In this document: positions 1-8,666 of the stretch, one piece after another
Layout: every line of letters starts with the position of its first letter
How positions within the stretch are numbered: position 1 is the stretch's first letter
Origin: Comamonadaceae bacterium
GTDB taxonomy: Bacteria > Pseudomonadota > Gammaproteobacteria > Burkholderiales > Burkholderiaceae_C
Assembly: GCA_947464995.1 (NCBI GenBank)
Contig: CANHZG010000005.1
Location: 1-35,674, forward strand
Length of the DNA stretch: 35,674 nt
Direction of reading: 5' to 3'
Translations under genes and position numbers: made by a program
Notes under the pieces: generated by a model
The model's input: only the letters and a program-made list of their open reading frames with translations
What the model was told of the DNA's origin: nothing
Database searches by the model: none

Positions 1-1199
1 AGCACCGCAAAGTCTTTAAATTCCCGGTACTGTTGTGCCCCCACGCTTGTCACTGCGTGTACTGCGCTGCCCCCCGAGGGGGCCGTGCCTTGCTTGGGGC
101 GGCCCGGCGCTGCGGCTGGGCTCGCGCTGGGGGGTGTACTCGCGAGGCCATTCACCCGCAGGCTCTGGATGCGCGCCACGGTGCGTTCGGCCTCGTGTTC
201 TTCGTTGTCGGCGTCCACCACGCGCACCGGCTCGCCCTCGCCCAGGTCGCTCCAGAGGTTTTTGGGAAACAGCTTGGGGTTGGGGCCAATCACGTTGTTG
301 GCGGCGCGCAGAATGGCCGAGGTGGAGCGGTAGTTTTGCTCCAGCTTCACCACCTTGAGCTTCGGGAAATCGAGAGGCAGTTTTTTGAGGTTGTCCAGCG
401 TGGCGCCGCGCCAGCCGTAAATCGACTGGTCGTCGTCGCCCACGGCGGTAAAGCGGGCGTCGCCGTCCAGGTGAGCGGCACGGCTGCCGTCGGGCTCGCA
501 GCCCACCAGCAGCTTGAGCATCTCGTACTGGGTGGCGTTGGTGTCTTGGTATTCGTCCACCAGCACATGGCCCATGCGCGTCTGCCACTGGGCGCGCACG
601 TCCGCGTGTTCGCGCAGCAGTTTGAGTGGCAGGCTGATCAGGTCGTCAAAGTCCACGCTTTGGTAGGCGGTCAGGCGCTCTTCGTAGCGCGCCATCACCA
701 CGCTGGCCAGGCGCTCGCTGTCGTTGGCGGCCAGGGCCTGGGCCTGCGCCGCATTCAGACCGGCGCTTTTCCAGGCGCTGATGGTCCACTGCCAGGCGCG
801 CGCGGTGGCGGCGTCGGTGCTGCCGCCGGCGTCTTTCAGAATGCTTGTTACATCGTCGGTGTCCAAAATGCTGAATTGCGGTTTGAGCCCCAGCACCGCG
901 CCGTTGGCCCGCAGCATGCGCACACCCAGGGCGTGGAAGGTGCAAATCAGCACATCGCCCGCCGGCTTGCCGATCAAACCCTTGGCGCGCTCGCGCATTT
1001 CGGCGGCGGCCTTGTTGGTGAAGGTGATGGCGGCAATGCGCTGGGGCGCCATGCCCACCTGGATCAGCCGCCCGATCTTGTGCGTGATCACCCGGGTTTT
1101 GCCCGAACCGGCCCCGGCCAGCACCAAGCAGGGGCCGTGCAGGTAGTTGACCGCCTCTTGCTGGGCTAGGTTCATGGCGTTGGCGGGGGTGGCGGACAT
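1..1199 (-). CDS. rep: ATP-dependent DNA helicase, Rep/UvrD superfamily 1 (C-terminal part lies outside the window)
   Basis: Manual reverse-strand translation from ATG at 1199: MSATPANAMNLAQQEAVNYLHGPCLVLAGAGSGKTRVITHKIGRLIQ...AAITFTNKAAAEMRERAKGL...VDEYQDTNATQYEMLKLL...GDDDQSIYGWRGA...LEQNYRST; Walker A (GAGSGKT), DEYQDT and QSIYGWRGA motifs. Open to position 1, hence absent from the ORF track. Rep versus UvrD not certain. Confidence 0.93.
   Translation of the reverse strand, partial: MSATPANAMNLAQQEAVNYLHGPCLVLAGAGSGKTRVITHKIGRLIQVGMAPQRIAAITFTNKAAAEMRERAKGLIGKPAGDVLICTFHALGVRMLRANGAVLGLKPQFSILDTDDVTSILKDAGGSTDAATARAWQWTISAWKSAGLNAAQAQALAANDSERLASVVMARYEERLTAYQSVDFDDLISLPLKLLREHADVRAQWQTRMGHVLVDEYQDTNATQYEMLKLLVGCEPDGSRAAHLDGDARFTAVGDDDQSIYGWRGATLDNLKKLPLDFPKLKVVKLEQNYRSTSAILRAANNVIGPNPKLFPKNLWSDLGEGEPVRVVDADNEEHEAERTVARIQSLRVNGLASTPPSASPAAAPGRPKQGTAPSGGSAVHAVTSVGAQQYREFKDFAV
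36..125. repeat. GC-rich interspersed-repeat-like segment inside the helicase coding sequence
   Basis: tgcccccacgcttgtcactgcgtgtactgcgctgccccccgagggggccgtgccttgcttggggcggcccggc contains a CCCCC-CGA-GGGGG hairpin and resembles, from memory, intergenic repeats common in Comamonadaceae. Boundaries approximate. Confidence 0.5.
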
Positions 1200-1329
1200 C
1201 AAGGAGCGGGAGGGGACGGCGAAAAAACGGACCAAATCAGGCAAAAAGCCCGCCAAGCGGCGGCGAAACAAGGTGCGCCAGCGGGCATCTTAGCCCGTAC
1301 TCCTTGCTGTTTGCCCGGACAATCGCTCC

Positions 1330-2337
1330 ATGCTTGCTACCTTGAATGTCACCTTCCCCTTCTTCGCCCTGGTGCTGTGCGGCTACCTGGCGGCGCGCCG
1401 GGGGCTACTGCCGCTGGCAGCCATCCCGGGCATGAACAGCTTTGTGCTGTTTTTTGCGTTGCCGTGCATGCTGTACCGCTTTGGCGCCAGCACGCCGATT
1501 GCGCAGTTGCTCGACCCTAGCGTGGCGATGAGCTACCTGTTTTGCGCGCTGGTGATGGTGGCGCTGGTGGTCAGCGTGACGCGGCGCGGGCGCATTGGCT
1601 GGAACGACGCCGCCTTTGGCGCCCTGGTCGGGGCCTTTCCCAATACGGGCTTCATGGGTGTGCCGCTGTTGGTCGCGCTGTTGGGGCCGCAGGCGGCAGG
1701 TCCGGCCATCGTGACGATTTTGGTCGACATGGTGATCACCACCTCGCTGTGCATTGGGCTGTCGCGCCTGGGGCCCGCCGTAGCAGACGCGGCCCAACCG
1801 GAAATGGACGTAGTGCAAACGTCGGCCGCCCAAGCCGCCAAAAACGCGCTCAAGGGTGTGGCCGCCAACCCCATGCCCTGGGCGATTTTGTCGGGCGCGC
1901 TGGTGTCGGCTTACCAGCTGCACTTACCCGCGCCCGTGGCGGCGACGGTGGGGCTGCTGGCCGACTCAGCCTCGCCGGTGGCGCTATTCACCATCGGCGC
2001 GGTGCTGGCGCGCTCCAATATGCTGGCCGCCAGCGGCCACGCTCCGGCAGTGCGCTGGTCCGAGGTGCTGCCGGTGGCGGGAATCAAGCTGTTCGTCCAT
2101 CCGCTGTGGGTTTTGGCGGTGGGCCACACGGTGCGGGCCCTGGGCGTGCCCTTGGACTCCTTTGCCCTCACCGTGATGGTCTTGGTGGCTGCCCTGCCCA
2201 GCGCCAGCAATGTGTCCATGCTGGCCGAGCGCTTTGGCGCGGACAACGGGCGCATTGCGCGCATTATTTTGGTGTCCACTGCGGTGGCGTTTTTGAGCTT
2301 TTCTGGCGCTGTGGCCTGGATGGCAGCGCCTAGATAG
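1330..2337 (+). CDS. AEC (auxin efflux carrier) family transporter
   Basis: 335 aa multi-TM ORF MLATLNVTFPFFALVLCGYLAARRGLLPLAAIPGMNSFVLFFALPCMLYRFGAS...; typical AEC N-terminus and GAFPNTGFMGVPLL motif. Confidence 0.9.
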   Translation: MLATLNVTFPFFALVLCGYLAARRGLLPLAAIPGMNSFVLFFALPCMLYRFGASTPIAQLLDPSVAMSYLFCALVMVALVVSVTRRGRIGWNDAAFGALVGAFPNTGFMGVPLLVALLGPQAAGPAIVTILVDMVITTSLCIGLSRLGPAVADAAQPEMDVVQTSAAQAAKNALKGVAANPMPWAILSGALVSAYQLHLPAPVAATVGLLADSASPVALFTIGAVLARSNMLAASGHAPAVRWSEVLPVAGIKLFVHPLWVLAVGHTVRALGVPLDSFALTVMVLVAALPSASNVSMLAERFGADNGRIARIILVSTAVAFLSFSGAVAWMAAPR

Positions 2338-4486
2338 CCAGGGGGTCTACATCAATCGCCCAGCGGATCAGGCCTTTGCCTGCGGGCTCGCTACGGGTCG
2401 CTTGCAACACGCTTTGCCAAGCCGCCAAAAAGCGCTGCAAGGCCGCGCGCGACGGGCTTTCCACCAGCATTTGGGCGCGTTCGATGTTGGCCACGCGCTG
2501 GACCGCCATCGGCACTGCGGCGTACAAGCTGACCTGCGCCAGGGTCTCGGCCCAGCCTTCCCACTGCGCCATGTCGGCGCTCGCGTTGGCGCTGGCGGCG
2601 TTTAAAAAGGCCTGTGCGGCTTCTTGGCTGCGCGCTTCGGCCCGCACCAGCGCCTGAAAGCTAAATGGCGGCATGGCGGCTTGCGCGCGTTCAACCAATT
2701 GGCTTTGTGCAAAGGCGGGGTAGTCGTAGTTTTTCAGTGCCGCGTAAAGCGGGTGCGGGGGCTGGAAAGTTTGGATCCAGACCTCGCTGTGCTGGCCCAG
2801 ACGTGCGTCGCGCCCAGCGCGTCCGGCGGCTTGCATTAGCAGGCTGAATAGGCGCTCGGGTGCACGAAAGTCGCTGGAAAACAGGGCGCCGTCGGGGTTG
2901 ACGGCCGCCACCAGGGTGATGCGGCGAAAGTCGTGCCCTTTGGCGATCATTTGCGTGCCCACCAGCACGTCCACATCGCCGGCATGCACCGCTGCCAATT
3001 GGGTTTGCAGCGTGCCTTTGAGGCGCGTGGTGTCGGCGTCGATGCGGGCCAACCGAATCGGCTCGCCCAGCGGGAATTCGGCGCACACGGTTCCGGGGCG
3101 GCGCACGTCCGAGAGTAAGTCCGCCAACACCTCTTCGATTTGCTCGGTGCCCCGGCCAATCGCCGCAATATCCGGGTTGCCACAGTCCGGGCAGGCGCGC
3201 GCCACCCGATCGGTAAAGCCACAGTGGTGGCAGCGCAAGCTGCGGTCAATTTTGTGGAACACGCGGTAGGCGCTGCAGTGCGGGCACGCACTCTTCCAGC
3301 CACAGTCTGCGCAGTGCAGCACCGGAGCGTAGCCGCGGCGGTTCAAAAACACCATGCACTGCTCGCCGCGCAACACCCGCTCCTTGATGGCTTGGAGCAG
3401 CGGGAGCGAAAAAATGGCGTTGCGGGCCTGGTGGTTCATGTCCACGCGGCGCACCAAGGGCAAGTCTTGCGCAACGCTGCCAATGCGGCTGGGCATGTGC
3501 AGGCGCAGGTAGCGACCGCCCTGCTCAGCGGCTCGGCTGAGGTACCAGCTCTCCAGCGAGGGCGTGGCCGACCCGAGCACGACTTTGGCCTGCTCAAGCT
3601 TGCCTCGGTAAATGGCCAAATCGCGCGCCGAATAGCGCGCGCCCTCACCACTTTTGTAGCTGGGGTCGTGTTCTTCGTCGACGACGATGAGCGCAAGGCG
3701 GGGAATTGAGGCAAACACCGCCATGCGCGTGCCCAACACGATGCGGGCGCGGCCCTCGTGTGCGGCCAGCCAGGCACCAAGGCGCTGTGGGTTGGTCATG
3801 CCGCTGTGCAGGCTGACCAGCGCCTGCGCGCCAAACAGGGGGCCAAATCGCTCTTGAAAACGCGCCTCTAGCTGGGGTGTGAGGTTGATTTCGGGGACCA
3901 TGACCAAGGCCTGCGCCGTCGGGTCCCGCTCCAGCAGTGCTTGCACGGACTGCAAATAGACCTCGGTTTTGCCGCTGCCCGTGGCACCAAACAGCAAAAA
4001 TGGACCAGCCTGCTCCTGAATCTGCGCCACAGCGTGCGTTTGTTCAGGCGTGAGCATGGGCTCGCTGGCGTTTGGGCGCTTGTCCGGTGGACCGGCTTTT
4101 TCGGCTGACCGTGCCGCACGCGCCAGACGCCGTTGCATTTGCAGTGGCGAGAGCTCGCGCAACTGGGGTGGTAGCGCCGCCAAGGCTACTTCTCCGAGCG
4201 AGCGTTGGTAATACTGCGCTGCAAAGCGCACCAGTTGTTGCCAATGCGGGCTCAACGGCGCGACGGTGTCAATCACGCCGGCCACGTCGCGCAGTTTGCC
4301 GACGTCCAACTCGCCCGTGGCCTCGTCCGAGTCTTTGTGCCACACCACGCCCAGGGTTTCGCGTGCGCCCAGTGGCACGCGCACCAAGGTACCCGGCGCA
4401 AGTGGCGACGGGTGGCGGTAAGTCAGCACCGAGCCCAGCACGGAATGCGCGGGGGTGTGCACGAGAACGCTTAGCCAGGTGGTCAT
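2330..4486 (-). CDS. priA: Primosomal protein N' (replication restart helicase PriA)
   Basis: Helicase motifs GATGSGKTEVYLQ, VVDEEHDPSYKSGEGARYSARD, GSATPSLESWYLS, zinc-binding CADCGWKSACPHC / CHHCGFTDRVARACPDCG. Start set at MTTWLSVLV (4486); the ORF track extends to 4606. Tail-to-tail 8-bp overlap with the AEC gene. Confidence 0.95.
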   Translation of the reverse strand: MTTWLSVLVHTPAHSVLGSVLTYRHPSPLAPGTLVRVPLGARETLGVVWHKDSDEATGELDVGKLRDVAGVIDTVAPLSPHWQQLVRFAAQYYQRSLGEVALAALPPQLRELSPLQMQRRLARAARSAEKAGPPDKRPNASEPMLTPEQTHAVAQIQEQAGPFLLFGATGSGKTEVYLQSVQALLERDPTAQALVMVPEINLTPQLEARFQERFGPLFGAQALVSLHSGMTNPQRLGAWLAAHEGRARIVLGTRMAVFASIPRLALIVVDEEHDPSYKSGEGARYSARDLAIYRGKLEQAKVVLGSATPSLESWYLSRAAEQGGRYLRLHMPSRIGSVAQDLPLVRRVDMNHQARNAIFSLPLLQAIKERVLRGEQCMVFLNRRGYAPVLHCADCGWKSACPHCSAYRVFHKIDRSLRCHHCGFTDRVARACPDCGNPDIAAIGRGTEQIEEVLADLLSDVRRPGTVCAEFPLGEPIRLARIDADTTRLKGTLQTQLAAVHAGDVDVLVGTQMIAKGHDFRRITLVAAVNPDGALFSSDFRAPERLFSLLMQAAGRAGRDARLGQHSEVWIQTFQPPHPLYAALKNYDYPAFAQSQLVERAQAAMPPFSFQALVRAEARSQEAAQAFLNAASANASADMAQWEGWAETLAQVSLYAAVPMAVQRVANIERAQMLVESPSRAALQRFLAAWQSVLQATRSEPAGKGLIRWAIDVDPLAI

Positions 4487-4649
4487 GGAGCCTTTATTGT
4501 CGGTGTACGGGGTCGCTGGCGATCCCACAGCGCTGGCGTCGTAGATGTTCGAAGCGAAAAGGCCTTTATTGGCGGCGGATGTAGATATCCTGCGATAAAT
4601 AAGCACGCTAAGTCATTGATCTGTAATGAACCCCAGGATTGCCCCCAGA

Positions 4650-4673
4650 TTCTGTGGATAACTTTGTTGATAT
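4650..4673 (+). repeat. 24-bp direct repeat copy 1 (ttctgtggataactttgttgatat)
   Basis: Identical to 5063-5086; contains TGTGGATAA (reverse complement TTATCCACA, perfect DnaA box). Confidence 0.9.
4653..4661 (-). promoter_or_regulatory. DnaA box candidate TTATCCACA
   Basis: Exact match to TTATNCACA on the minus strand. Confidence 0.6.
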
Positions 4674-4838
4674 GGCTGCACAGCAGGTCGGCTCCAGTGG
4701 CAATGCGGGGCTTAAATAGGGTTGCTCAGAAATTAAGCAATTTAAAAATCCATTAAAAATCAATAACTTGCATACGCTCTCGGATTTATAGCAGCATAGG
4801 GACGCGCTGCAGGCCGCCGCCCAATGGCCTGTCAAAAA

Positions 4839-4847
4839 TGTGCATAA
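4839..4847 (-). promoter_or_regulatory. DnaA box candidate TTATGCACA
   Basis: Plus-strand TGTGCATAA; exact match to TTATNCACA on the minus strand. Confidence 0.5.
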
Positions 4848-5062
4848 GTTCAGTCGCCTCGCGCTCGCAATGTCCTCGATTAGCTTATAGAGACGGCGTC
4901 TTTGGAATCAAAAAGCATGCCGGGTCCAGCAATAAACTCGTCGGCATATTCCCTAGTGCCGAACCAACAGTATGGCAATCCATTGGGACGGTATGGTGAT
5001 GAAGAATATCTGAATGCCGCGTAAGTGATTGATTCGTATAGTGGGCTTGCCTTAGCCGGTTT

Positions 5063-5086
5063 TTCTGTGGATAACTTTGTTGATAT
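5063..5086 (+). repeat. 24-bp direct repeat copy 2 (ttctgtggataactttgttgatat)
   Basis: Identical to 4650-4673, start-to-start distance 413 bp. Confidence 0.9.
5066..5074 (-). promoter_or_regulatory. DnaA box candidate TTATCCACA
   Basis: Exact match to TTATNCACA on the minus strand. Confidence 0.6.
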
Positions 5087-5101
5087 CTGCCGTCAGGGCA
5101 T

Positions 5102-5127
5102 AAAAAAGCCCCAAGAATCAAGGCTTT
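5102..5127 (-). terminator. Possible intrinsic terminator downstream of hemE
   Basis: Minus strand reads AAAGCC-TTGATTCTTGG-GGCTTT followed by TTT; 6-bp stem plus U-tract, about 190 bp past the hemE stop. Confidence 0.35.
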
Positions 5128-5316
5128 CGCCAGCATGCCTTGAAATGATGCAAAATCAAATTTCTATATAAATCAATGGCTTACAGGGGCTTGTGCCCTT
5201 AGGCGCAGTCCTTGCTGCGAATGTTGTTGCTTTTCTTAATTGATTCAATTTTTGTGCACAAGTCAGCAATCGGCTTTGGAAAACGCCCGTCCCTATGCTA
5301 GGAAACCGAGCGCGTT

Positions 5317-6480
5317 TCAGGCCCGCTGGGCGCGCGAGTGGCTGTGAACCGCCTCGACCAATGCCGCCACATGTTCCGGGGGCGTGTGCTGGCTGATACC
5401 GTGGCCGAGATTAAAAATATGCGTGGGTCCTACGCCGTGGCCCTTGTGCGGGGCCCCAAAACTGTCGAGAACTTGCGCAACTTCGGTCGCTATCTGTGCC
5501 GGGGGGGCAAACAGTACGTTGGGGTCGATATTGCCTTGCAGGGCTTTGCCCGGACCGTTGGCAACACCGCCCACTGCAGCACGCGCTGCGCGCAAGTTCA
5601 CCGTCCAATCCAAGCCGAGTACATCGCAGTCAAGACTGCCCATCTCTTGCAGCCAGGGCCCGCCGCCCTTGGTAAACACAATGCGCGCAATGGCTTGCCC
5701 TTGAGGACCTTGGCGTTTGAGTTGGGCCAACACGCGCGCTGTGTAGGCAAGGCTGAAGGTCTGGAATGCTCCATCGGCAAGCACGCCCCCCCAGCTATCA
5801 AACACCATAACGGCTTGCGCACCTGCGTCAATCTGTGCGTTGAGGTAAGCCGCCACTGCATCGGCGTTGACTGCCAATATGCGGTGCATAAGGTCCGGGC
5901 GGGAATACAGCATGGTTTTAACCAGCCGGTAGTCGTCGGAACCGGCACCTTCGACCATGTAGCACGCCAATGTCCAGGGGCTGCCAGAAAAACCGATCAG
6001 AGGTACGCGGCTCTTTCCGTCGGACTGCGTGAGGGCCTTGCGGATGGAGCGGACTGCATCAAAGACGTAGCGCAGCTTCTCCATATCGGGCACTTCGAGC
6101 TGATTCACAGCTGCTTCGTCACGTACCGGGTTGGCAAAACGTGGACCCTCGCCAAGTGCAAAACTCAGTCCCAAGCCCATGGCGTCGGGAACGGTCAAGA
6201 TATCGCTGAACAAAATGGCAGCGTCCAAGGGGTAGCGCTCCAGGGGCTGTAGCGTGACTTCGGTGGCGTAGTCACGGTTGGTGGCCAAACCCATGAAGCT
6301 GCCTGCCTTGGTGCGTGTTGCGCGGTACTCGGGCAGGTAGCGACCGGCTTGGCGCATCAACCACAAAGGGGTGTAAGGCGTGGCGTGTCGCAAACAGGCA
6401 CGCATAAACGTGTCGTTCTGCAGTCCTGAAAACGCAGCCGCTAAAGCGTCGGTGGTGTGCAGGGGGTAGGTCGTTGTCAT
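5317..6480 (-). CDS. hemE: Uroporphyrinogen decarboxylase
   Basis: [56 protein letters not shown]...[15 protein letters not shown]...[16 protein letters not shown]; UroD signature motifs. The ORF track offers an upstream start at 6507. Confidence 0.96.
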   Translation of the reverse strand: MTTTYPLHTTDALAAAFSGLQNDTFMRACLRHATPYTPLWLMRQAGRYLPEYRATRTKAGSFMGLATNRDYATEVTLQPLERYPLDAAILFSDILTVPDAMGLGLSFALGEGPRFANPVRDEAAVNQLEVPDMEKLRYVFDAVRSIRKALTQSDGKSRVPLIGFSGSPWTLACYMVEGAGSDDYRLVKTMLYSRPDLMHRILAVNADAVAAYLNAQIDAGAQAVMVFDSWGGVLADGAFQTFSLAYTARVLAQLKRQGPQGQAIARIVFTKGGGPWLQEMGSLDCDVLGLDWTVNLRAARAAVGGVANGPGKALQGNIDPNVLFAPPAQIATEVAQVLDSFGAPHKGHGVGPTHIFNLGHGISQHTPPEHVAALVEAVHSHSRAQRA

Positions 6481-7348
6481 GGGTTGCTTTACCTTGGCCG
6501 ATGGCACTTGTGGTTGGGGTTTAAGTGTAAGCGTGGCTTACCCTTAGCCACTTGATAAGCAGTTTGAAAATGGACTGGTGATACTTTCTACACTATGTAC
6601 AGGGCCATTTTGGCAGTGCCACTCAACGCCCACAGGGGAAAACAGTGCTTGTAAATGGGAGGTAGTGCTGCACTTCGAGTTCTTGGTGAGCACCGGGGCG
6701 AGTCGACCGCAAAAGCTGTTGCTCTCGAGTCTGCGTGCGCCATCATTTAGGCTCAGCGGGCAGGTGCATTTGCGCAACTTAGCCCCCGAAATTGACTGTT
6801 CCTTACTGTACCGCCCATGCACAGACGGGTCGTCTACCGCCAATTGCTGACTAAAGTGCAAAGCAGCCACCTCACGTACCCGGGAGGACACCAGGTTTCA
6901 AGCTGCTCCCGCCGGAATTTGTTGACAGGCACGTTGCACGCTTTGGCACCCCAACGGCGGTGCTTACAGAAACGGCCAATGCGGGAGGTCGAACCGAAGC
7001 ACGCAAGCACCGCCGCGGTGATCGCTTGTCACACACAGCCCGTGTGCGACGGACTTCACAGGTGCCTGATGGATGAAGCTATCAGCTACACCGGGTCATG
7101 CAGGGCAATTCACTCATCCGAATAATTTTATTTAATTTGTTAATGATTACCAAAATTTACTGTAACATCTTCAACGAATAGCTTCAAAATTTTTTCCGAA
7201 AAGCACTAGAAATTCAATGATCGGCTATCGGACGGGTGTGACAAATTTTGATACTGCGATTCTCACCCCCCCAGCGTTGGAAAAATGCATGCATTGTGCA
7301 TGGCAGAAGGACCGTGGGTACGGGTCAACCAAAGGTAAACGGAGGTCA

Positions 7349-7753
7349 ATGATGGAGCACACAGTTGAATATTTAGGACGCATTTTGGTAGTGGATGACA
7401 GCAATACCATTCGGCGTAGTGCGGAGTTTTTTCTAAAACAGGGCGGTCACAACGTCTTTCTGGCCGAGGATGGAATCGACGCGCTTAGCAAGGTCTATGA
7501 ACACCAGCCGGACCTGATCTTTTGCGATATTTCCATGCCGCGGCTCGATGGATATCAGACCTGCGCAATCATCAAAAGCAACTCCCGCTTCGCATCGGTT
7601 CCGGTGGTCATGCTTTCATCCAAAGATGGCGTAGTCGATCGGGCGCGCGGACGCATCGTTGGAGCACAAGATTACCTCACCAAGCCGTTTACAAAAACCC
7701 AAATATTGCATGCGGTGCAACAGTATGGCGTACCTTTTCAAGGGGTTGCGTAA
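7349..7753 (+). CDS. pilG: Twitching-motility response regulator, PilG-like (CheY fold)
   Basis: MMEHTVEYLGRILVVDDSNTIRRSAEFFLKQGGHNVFLAEDGIDALSKVYEHQPDLIFCDISMPRLDGYQTC...VMLSSKDGVVDRARGRIVGAQDYLTKPF; SD ggaggt just upstream; first gene of a pil-chp cluster. ORF track start 7217 judged too long. Confidence 0.9.
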   Translation: MMEHTVEYLGRILVVDDSNTIRRSAEFFLKQGGHNVFLAEDGIDALSKVYEHQPDLIFCDISMPRLDGYQTCAIIKSNSRFASVPVVMLSSKDGVVDRARGRIVGAQDYLTKPFTKTQILHAVQQYGVPFQGVA

Positions 7754-8124
7754 TGGCAATAAAAACGGTGTTGGTGGTCGACGATTCAAAGACTGAAACG
7801 ATGTACTTAACGGAAATCCTGATCAACAGCGGATACGTCGTATGTAGCGCGGAAAACGCTGAGGAGGCCTTTGCCTCATTGGAATCAGAACACCCCGACC
7901 TCATACTGATGGATGTAGTGTTACCCGGAAAAAATGGATTTCAGCTCACCCGCGCGGTTTCTCGGACGCCCGAATACGCCCATATTCCGATCATCATTTG
8001 CAGCAGCAAATCCTTAGAAACTGATCGAATCTGGGGCATTCGCCAAGGAGCCTTGGACTATCTAACCAAACCGGTCAGCCCTGCGCTACTGCTCGCGCGA
8101 ATCAAGTCTTTGGACGGTGGTTAG
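7753..8124 (+). CDS. pilH: Response regulator, PilH-like
   Basis: MAIKTVLVVDDSKTETMYLTEILINSGYVVCSAENAEEAFASLESEHPDLILMDVVLPGKNGFQLTR...YLTKPV; start overlaps the pilG stop (TAATG). Confidence 0.9.
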   Translation: MAIKTVLVVDDSKTETMYLTEILINSGYVVCSAENAEEAFASLESEHPDLILMDVVLPGKNGFQLTRAVSRTPEYAHIPIIICSSKSLETDRIWGIRQGALDYLTKPVSPALLLARIKSLDGG

Positions 8125-8127
8125 CGC

Positions 8128-8655
8128 ATGGGACAAAGGACCGTTATTCGGGAATTGCAGGACCGGTTAGCAAATCGTTTGCAGTTGGTCCAAGAAAAAG
8201 GCGGCGTGGCCGATTGGTTGGCTGTACGGTCAGCCGGGAAGCACTATTTGTTTTCACTTAGACAAGCCGGCGAAATACTTCCAGTATTCAACCTGCAACC
8301 GGTTCCATTCACAAAGCCCTGGTTTTTGGGCGTGCTCACCATTCGTGGTGGGTTGTTAGGGGTCATTGAGTTTGGCCAATTCACGCTCAGCGCTGTACCG
8401 GCTCCCTCTTGGCGTGAAGAGAGCAGCATGGCCATTTCGATGAATGAACAATTGGAAGTGAATTGCGCTTTGCAGGTAGACGAGGTGTTGGGGTTGAAGG
8501 GTAGTGGGGCGTTTGTTGCATCGAAACCCTCTGCGTCAGGAGCACCTCCCTACTATTCACATTGCTATGAGGACAACACGGGACTTGTATGGCAATCGTG
8601 TGATTTGCAAATACTTGCGCGGAACCCCGAGTTTTTGGATATCAGCGTTTGCTAA
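8128..8655 (+). CDS. pilI: CheW-like chemotaxis adaptor, PilI-like
   Basis: [19 protein letters not shown]...[44 protein letters not shown]; CheW-domain pattern between pilH and pilJ. Confidence 0.87.
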   Translation: MGQRTVIRELQDRLANRLQLVQEKGGVADWLAVRSAGKHYLFSLRQAGEILPVFNLQPVPFTKPWFLGVLTIRGGLLGVIEFGQFTLSAVPAPSWREESSMAISMNEQLEVNCALQVDEVLGLKGSGAFVASKPSASGAPPYYSHCYEDNTGLVWQSCDLQILARNPEFLDISVC

Positions 8656-8666
8656 AAGGTAAGTAC

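Noticed and set aside
33-1169. 378-aa plus-strand ORF in the ORF track
   Set aside because: Antisense to the Rep/UvrD-type helicase, whose motifs are unambiguous; a high-GC shadow ORF.
1542-2333. 263-aa plus-strand ORF overlapping the AEC transporter
   Set aside because: Alternate frame of the AEC gene with Arg/Gly/Ala-rich low-information translation.
2330-2337. 8-bp tail-to-tail overlap of the AEC gene and priA
   Set aside because: Common in compact genomes; not unusual enough to be a finding.
4608-5136. Two minus-strand ORFs (75 and 83 aa) in the priA-hemE gap
   Set aside because: Both are read across the 24-bp DnaA-box repeats in different frames and resemble noncoding translation.
5338-6252. 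304-aa plus-strand ORF
   Set aside because: Antisense to hemE; no recognisable domain.
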